Below, one piece after another: positions 59,898-64,000 of a DNA stretch of 64,000 nt. A program made the translations under genes and the position numbers. The notes beneath the pieces are model-generated. The model was not told the origin of the DNA, did not search any database, and was given only the letters and a program-made list of their open reading frames with translations. Origin of the DNA: Dryomyza anilis. Taxonomy: Eukaryota; Arthropoda; Insecta; Diptera; Dryomyzidae. The stretch covers positions 80,455,679 to 80,519,678 of the forward strand of contig OX638134.1 of the NCBI GenBank assembly GCA_951804985.1. The letters are read 5' to 3'. The first letter of the stretch is position 1, and every line of letters begins with the position of its first letter.

Positions 59898-61190
59898 TAA
59901 CCATGGATGAAAAAGTTGATGCCATATTAAGGTATTTTTTAAATGCAAAAACATGGACGAAAATTGCAATTTACCACATTACCTATGGCCCACTTTACCC
60001 CAGGTTGTTTTGGTTGAAGACACTGAAAAATATTGAAAATTTATAATAAATATTACAAAAACCGAAATCAAAACCGAAACCGTAACTTGGAACCGTTTTG
60101 TTATAAAAATTTAAAACCGAAACCGAAACGCGGAAAAAATCCAAACACAAATCGAAAGCTTTATTCGTTTAGGTTTTAAACCTTGCTGAGAAGTATGGTA
60201 TTTGAGAATAATTCTCTGGGAAATGCTTTCCCTGGGAGAAGAATTTTAAATCCTTCAATTTAACATTTTTTAAATTTCCCACTTAAAACAAAGAACTCCT
60301 TTCACCTTTTATTTTTTGTCATAAAATATAAATAAGGTAAAATTAAACTTGTATTAAAAAGTGTAGAAATTATAGCCAAAAAAAGTACCAAACAACTTCC
60401 TTCCAAAAACAACGACGGACTGCGATGCGTTGGTATGCGATGCGATGGCAAACGCTAATTAGCGTCGGATAACCTTGCAAAAAAATATGCCAACCTTGTT
60501 GCCAAAGTGCGAATTTCATGAAAATGAAACAAATTAAATATAAAGAAAAAAAAAATGCGCATAAAAACCAACATTCAATATACTGACACCTCGTGCAATT
60601 TTGTCTATGAAAGGAACAGGATGCGACTGAAAGTAGTAGGGTGACAGATTCAGTGGAAGGCGATGATGCTGTCGATGGAGTTGGTGCCGTAGGTGTTACC
60701 CACTGTTGACGCTGTTGCCAGTGATGATGATGATGCTGGATCATGTTGCTGGTGTTAATTATATGCTCAACAACATCATGAAAAATGTAAAGTGAACTCA
60801 AAAAGCGGTAGGAAAAAAAGTATAGAATTCAAAAATAAAAAAAATTGAAAAAAGCTAAAGTAAAATATGTTATTCGAAAAACAGCATTTTTTTGCAACTT
60901 TTAGCTGAATGAATAAAATTTGCATTTTTTGCGTTTTGCTTTAATACAAAAAGGCGTAAATGCGGTGTAAAATACGGTGTCACATTTTGCCCCCCCCCCC
61001 CTATTCAAGTTCCACTTCTTTCGCTCTGTGCCTCGGCAAGGACTCTGAAGCATGAGGCATCTGTCTGTTTGTCTGCCTGCATGCCGGCGGTGCCAACGCA
61101 GCGCATGTTGACGTTGTTGCTGGTGTCAACAGCCAAGTTAATCAGCAACATATTCAGTGCTGCAACTTTTAGTTGTTGCTGTCACAGAGA
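59898..61190. other. Single-copy DNA, no gene supported
   Basis: The stretch at 60,050-60,140 repeats aaaccgaaaccg-like words. The stretch at 60,600-60,770 has moderate GC with gatgatgatgatgctgg. A run of 12 C lies at 60,990-61,001. The 143-codon minus-strand frame at 60,370-60,801 has His/Thr/Ser runs from simple triplets and no domain. Confidence 0.4.
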
Positions 61191-61910
61191 CTGATGGTGT
61201 TGCTTTAAATGTTGTTGTTGGTTTTCTTTTTTTTACTTTTTAAGTTATTTTATTTTTTGTTGTTGCTTTATGTTGCTGATTTTTTTTTATTGATGTTGCT
61301 CTTCTCTATGTTGTTGCAATTTTTGTTGTTGCTGCTTGTTGTTCTTGCTGTTTATTTATACTGTTGTTGTTGCTGCTTCCCCTACTTCTCATGTTGCTGT
61401 TTCTCTTTCTCCGACTCATGTTGCTGGTTTTATTGATGTTGCTCTGCTTAATATTGCTGTTACTTTTTGTTGTAGTTGTTGCTACTTGTTTTTGTTGTTG
61501 TTTATTTGGGTTGTTACTGCTTCTCTTCCTCATGTTGCTGCTTCTCCTCCGCATGTTGCTGCTGTTATTGCCGCTCCTGCTGCGCCTGTAAATGAAAAAA
61601 ATCGCTGCTTTTCGCTTTCATATCCTGCCACAGGGTTATTTAATGTTTTTCTTATTTTGTTGTTTATGTTGTTGTTATTGTTTGTTTATTGTTGTTGTTG
61701 CTGCTGCTTCTGCCTGCAATGTGTTTTTCTTTACACTTTAGCGTCAACATTAAACTTCATTTGCAACAATTTCGCTTTTCACTTCCGCAAGGACAACGAC
61801 GTCGGTAGCGAACAACAAAAAAAAATTAAGCAAAACTCAAGCAGTTCCTGCTGTTATCCTTGCTGCATGTCAATGCCGTTGGCAATGAATTTATGTTGTT
61901 GGTGAATATT
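61191..61910 (+). repeat. GTT/CTG triplet-rich region
   Basis: Dense tgttgttgctgctt words run over about 700 bases, interrupted by unique stretches (61,590-61,640 and 61,740-61,850). All three plus frames give Leu/Cys/Val-rich peptides and the minus strand Asn/Gln-rich ones. This is what simple triplets produce, so no coding claim is made. Confidence 0.7.
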
Positions 61911-61984
61911 TTGTTTTGCTTTTTTATTCACTTTTTTTTATTCACTATTTTGTTTCTATTTTTTGACCCCTCAACTCCCTCTAA

Positions 61985-63590
61985 TCATACTACTATCTGA
62001 TATCTCATTCTTCCTTTTCTTCTTTCTCTTTCTCTTTTTCCTTTCTTCTTCTTCTTCTTCTTCTTCTGCTTCTATTTCTTCTTTCGCTTTTTCTTCTTCT
62101 GCTTCTTATAATCTTCTTCTACCTCTTTTGCATTTGATTTTGCTTCTTCCTCTTTTTTCTCTTGCTTCTTTCTTTCCATTTATTCGTCTTTGTCGTCTTT
62201 TGTCATTTTCCCTCTTCTTACTATACTTCCTCGTCCTCTTCATCATCTTCCTTCTCCTTTTTTTTCTTCATCATCTTTTCCTCTTTTTTCTGTTCTTCAT
62301 CTTCTTCCTGTTCTTCCACGATCTCTTCTTTCTCTTCTTTCTCTTCTCTTCTTTCTATTCTTCCTCTTATTTCTTTTCTTTCCCTTCTTCTTTCTCTTCT
62401 TTCTCTTTTTTCTCTTCTTCCTCTTCTTTCTCTTCTTCCTCTTCTTCTTATTATTTTCTTCTTTCGCTTTTTCTTCTTCTGCTTCTTATAATCTTCTTCT
62501 ACCTCCTTTGCATCTGATTTTGCTTCTCCCTCTTTTTCCTCTTTTTCTCTTGCTTCTTTCTTTCCATTTTTTCGTCTTTTGTGATTTTCCCTCTTCTTAC
62601 TATACTTCCTTGTCCTCTTCATCATCTCCTTTCTCCTCTTTCTCTTCATCATCTTTTCCTCTTTTTCCTCTTTTTTCTCTTCTTCATCTTCTTCCTGTTA
62701 TTCCACGTTCTCTTCTTTCTCTTCATTCTCTTCTTTCTCTTCTTTCTCTTCTTTCTCTTCTTTCTCTTCTTTCTCTTCTTTCTCTTCTTTCTCTTCTTCC
62801 TCTTCTTTCTTTTCTTTCTCTTCTTTCTCTTCTTCTTCTTCTTTCTCTTCTTTCTCTTCTTCTTTATCTTCTTTCTCTTCTTCCTCTTCTTCCTCTTCTT
62901 CCTCTTCTTCCTCTTCTTCCTCTTCTTCCTCTTCTTCCTCTTCTTCCTCTTCTTCCTCTTCTTCCTCTTCTTCCTCTTCTTCCTCTTATTCCTCTTATTC
63001 CTCTTATTCCTCTTCTTCCTCTTCTTCCTCTTCTTCCTCTTCTTCCTCTTCTTCCTCTTCTTCCTCTTCTTCCTCTTCTTCCTCTTCCTCTTCTTCCTCT
63101 TCTTCCTCTTCTTCCTCTTCTTCCTCTTCTTCCTCTTCTTCCTCTTCTTCCTCTTCTTCCTCTTCTTCCTCTTCTTCCTCTTCTTCCTCTTCTTCCTCTT
63201 CTTCCACTTCTTCCTCTTCTTCCTCTTCTTCCTCGTCTTCCTCTTCTTCCTCTTCTTCCTCTTCTTCCTCTTCTTCCTCTTCTTCCTCTTCTTCCTATTC
63301 TTCCTCTTCTTCCTCTTCTTCCTCTTCTTCCTCTTTTTCCTCTTCTTCCTCTTCTTCCTCTTCCGCCTCTTCTTCCTCTTTTTCCCATTTTTCCTCTTCT
63401 TCTTCCTCTTCTTCCGCTTCTTCCTCTTCTTCCTCTTCTTCCTCTTCTTCCTCTTCTTCCTCTTCTTTCTCTTCATCCTCATCTTCCTCTTTTTTCTCTT
63501 CTTCCTCATTTTCCTCCTTTTCATCTTCTTTCTCTTTTTCCTCTTTTTACTCTTCTTCCTCTTCTTCCTGTACTTTATCTTCCACCTTCT
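61985..63590 (+). repeat. Pyrimidine-strand array, units TTCTTTCTC and TTCTTCCTC
   Basis: About 1.6 kb of almost pure C/T on the plus strand. The part up to about 62,880 is irregular or built of the 9-base unit ttctttctc. From 62,880 to about 63,480 it is a regular 9-base unit ttcttcctc. Being 9-base, it leaves frames open: Leu/Phe-rich on plus, and Lys/Arg, Gly/Arg or Glu runs on minus. None is a gene. Confidence 0.95.
62075..62800 (+). repeat. ~380-bp tandem duplication in the pyrimidine tract
   Basis: A complex segment (ctgcttcttataatcttctt, ctacctc, ttgatttttgcttc-like, ccctcttcttactatacttc) occurs at about 62,098 and again at about 62,478, an offset of 380. The second copy has small indels. 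Similarity runs on to about 62,740. Confidence 0.88.
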
Positions 63591-64000
63591 ACCTGCCAGC
63601 ACATCGCATGCAAATCCATCCTGCCGCCACTTCCGCCTAGCGCGCGCAATAATTCAATGTCTCTCGCTGCCATATGTTGCCATCAGCATGTTGCCTTTTT
63701 GTTTTTGTTTGTTTTTGTTTTATTTATTTAAAAAGAAAATTATTTTTTAATTTATTCCTTTTTGTTATTTTTTATATATTTTATTTATTTTTACCCTTTG
63801 TGACTATAACCTTTAAGTGCACCCGCCCTCCAAATCTTCCGCCTCAGAAATCTGCCGCCTCCACAACAGCCTCCTTATCGTCGTAATCATCCTCCTCGTC
63901 CTTGTCTCGTTGGCAACCGTAATTAAAAACGCTTTAATTTACTCCACTCAATGCTGAGCTCTGCAACATTCTTGCAGCGCCCACATGCTGTGCCATAATT
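63591..64000. other. Single-copy island at the window end
   Basis: GC-rich edges (cgcatgcaaatccatcctgc, ccgccacttccgcctagcgc) flank an AT-rich centre. It includes an ATGCAAAT-type octamer word at 63,607. No gene is recognised and the region continues past the window. Confidence 0.4.

Noticed and set aside
60370..60801. 143-codon minus-strand frame with His and Thr/Ser runs
   Set aside because: The runs come from gatgatgat-type triplets. No domain is recognised and the ends lack homology cues.
62190..63750. Frames of 513 and 389 codons (Leu/Phe/Pro-rich) and minus-strand Lys/Arg or Glu-rich frames
   Set aside because: All derive from the pyrimidine array. Composition follows the 9-base unit, and several frames are open at once.

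Overview
The window is AT-rich, non-coding eukaryotic DNA, most likely from a fly (Diptera). A calyptrate such as a blowfly, house fly or flesh fly is plausible. The grounds are: tRNA-derived SINEs, several families of small TIR elements with TA-type target duplications, CAG/GTT runs of the kind common around fly developmental genes, and a degraded transposon tail at 35.2-36.06 kb with the repeated 'gacggacagacgg' motif and a terminal 'taccctacacc' hairpin of a type I associate with calyptrate genomes. The species cannot be fixed from sequence alone. I found no convincing protein-coding gene, rRNA or functional tRNA. The long open frames all lie in tandem arrays and are artefacts.

About a quarter of the window is tandem arrays. 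There are three blocks of one 19-bp unit (9.75-11.8, 42.0-44.75 and, inverted, 46.75-47.9 kb), a 21-bp two-variant array (14.1-16.2 kb), two blocks of one 10-bp unit (19.75-21.7 and 22.98-23.83 kb), an 11-bp array (27.0-27.96 kb), a 9-bp array (28.96-30.71 kb) and a 1.6-kb pyrimidine-strand array (62.0-63.6 kb). Several have visible higher-order periods of roughly 290, 325, 380, 405 and 832 bp.

Between the arrays lie transposon remnants, often nested: two SINE copies; three copies of a CACCCAG MITE; three copies of a CACGGAGGG element with internal repeats; a CACAGT Tc1-type MITE; two long-armed fold-back elements; two copies of a CATAATATGG palindrome-rich element; two TCCCTAGT elements; a CCCAGATAGC element full of CGCACGAGTGCG palindromes; and a 2.2-kb degenerate array of about 150-350-bp units (49.8-52.0 kb).

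The rest is single-copy 'islands' of 0.3-2 kb with higher GC and more complex sequence (for example 3.2-4.0, 8.2-8.8, 18.4-19.7, 24.2-24.9, 26.3-26.8, 28.0-28.9, 37.4-37.8, 48.0-48.8, 52.0-53.3 and 63.6-64.0 kb). Several carry TGACAG motifs, including four within 51 bp at 26,630-26,680. My inference is that this is intronic or intergenic regulatory DNA of a large gene, in which single-copy islands have been pushed apart by minisatellite growth and MITE insertion. The most informative observations are a MITE inserted in a tandem array with a reconstructable empty site, a hairpin that appears to have flipped a MITE terminus, and the same 19-bp unit seeded at three places in both orientations.
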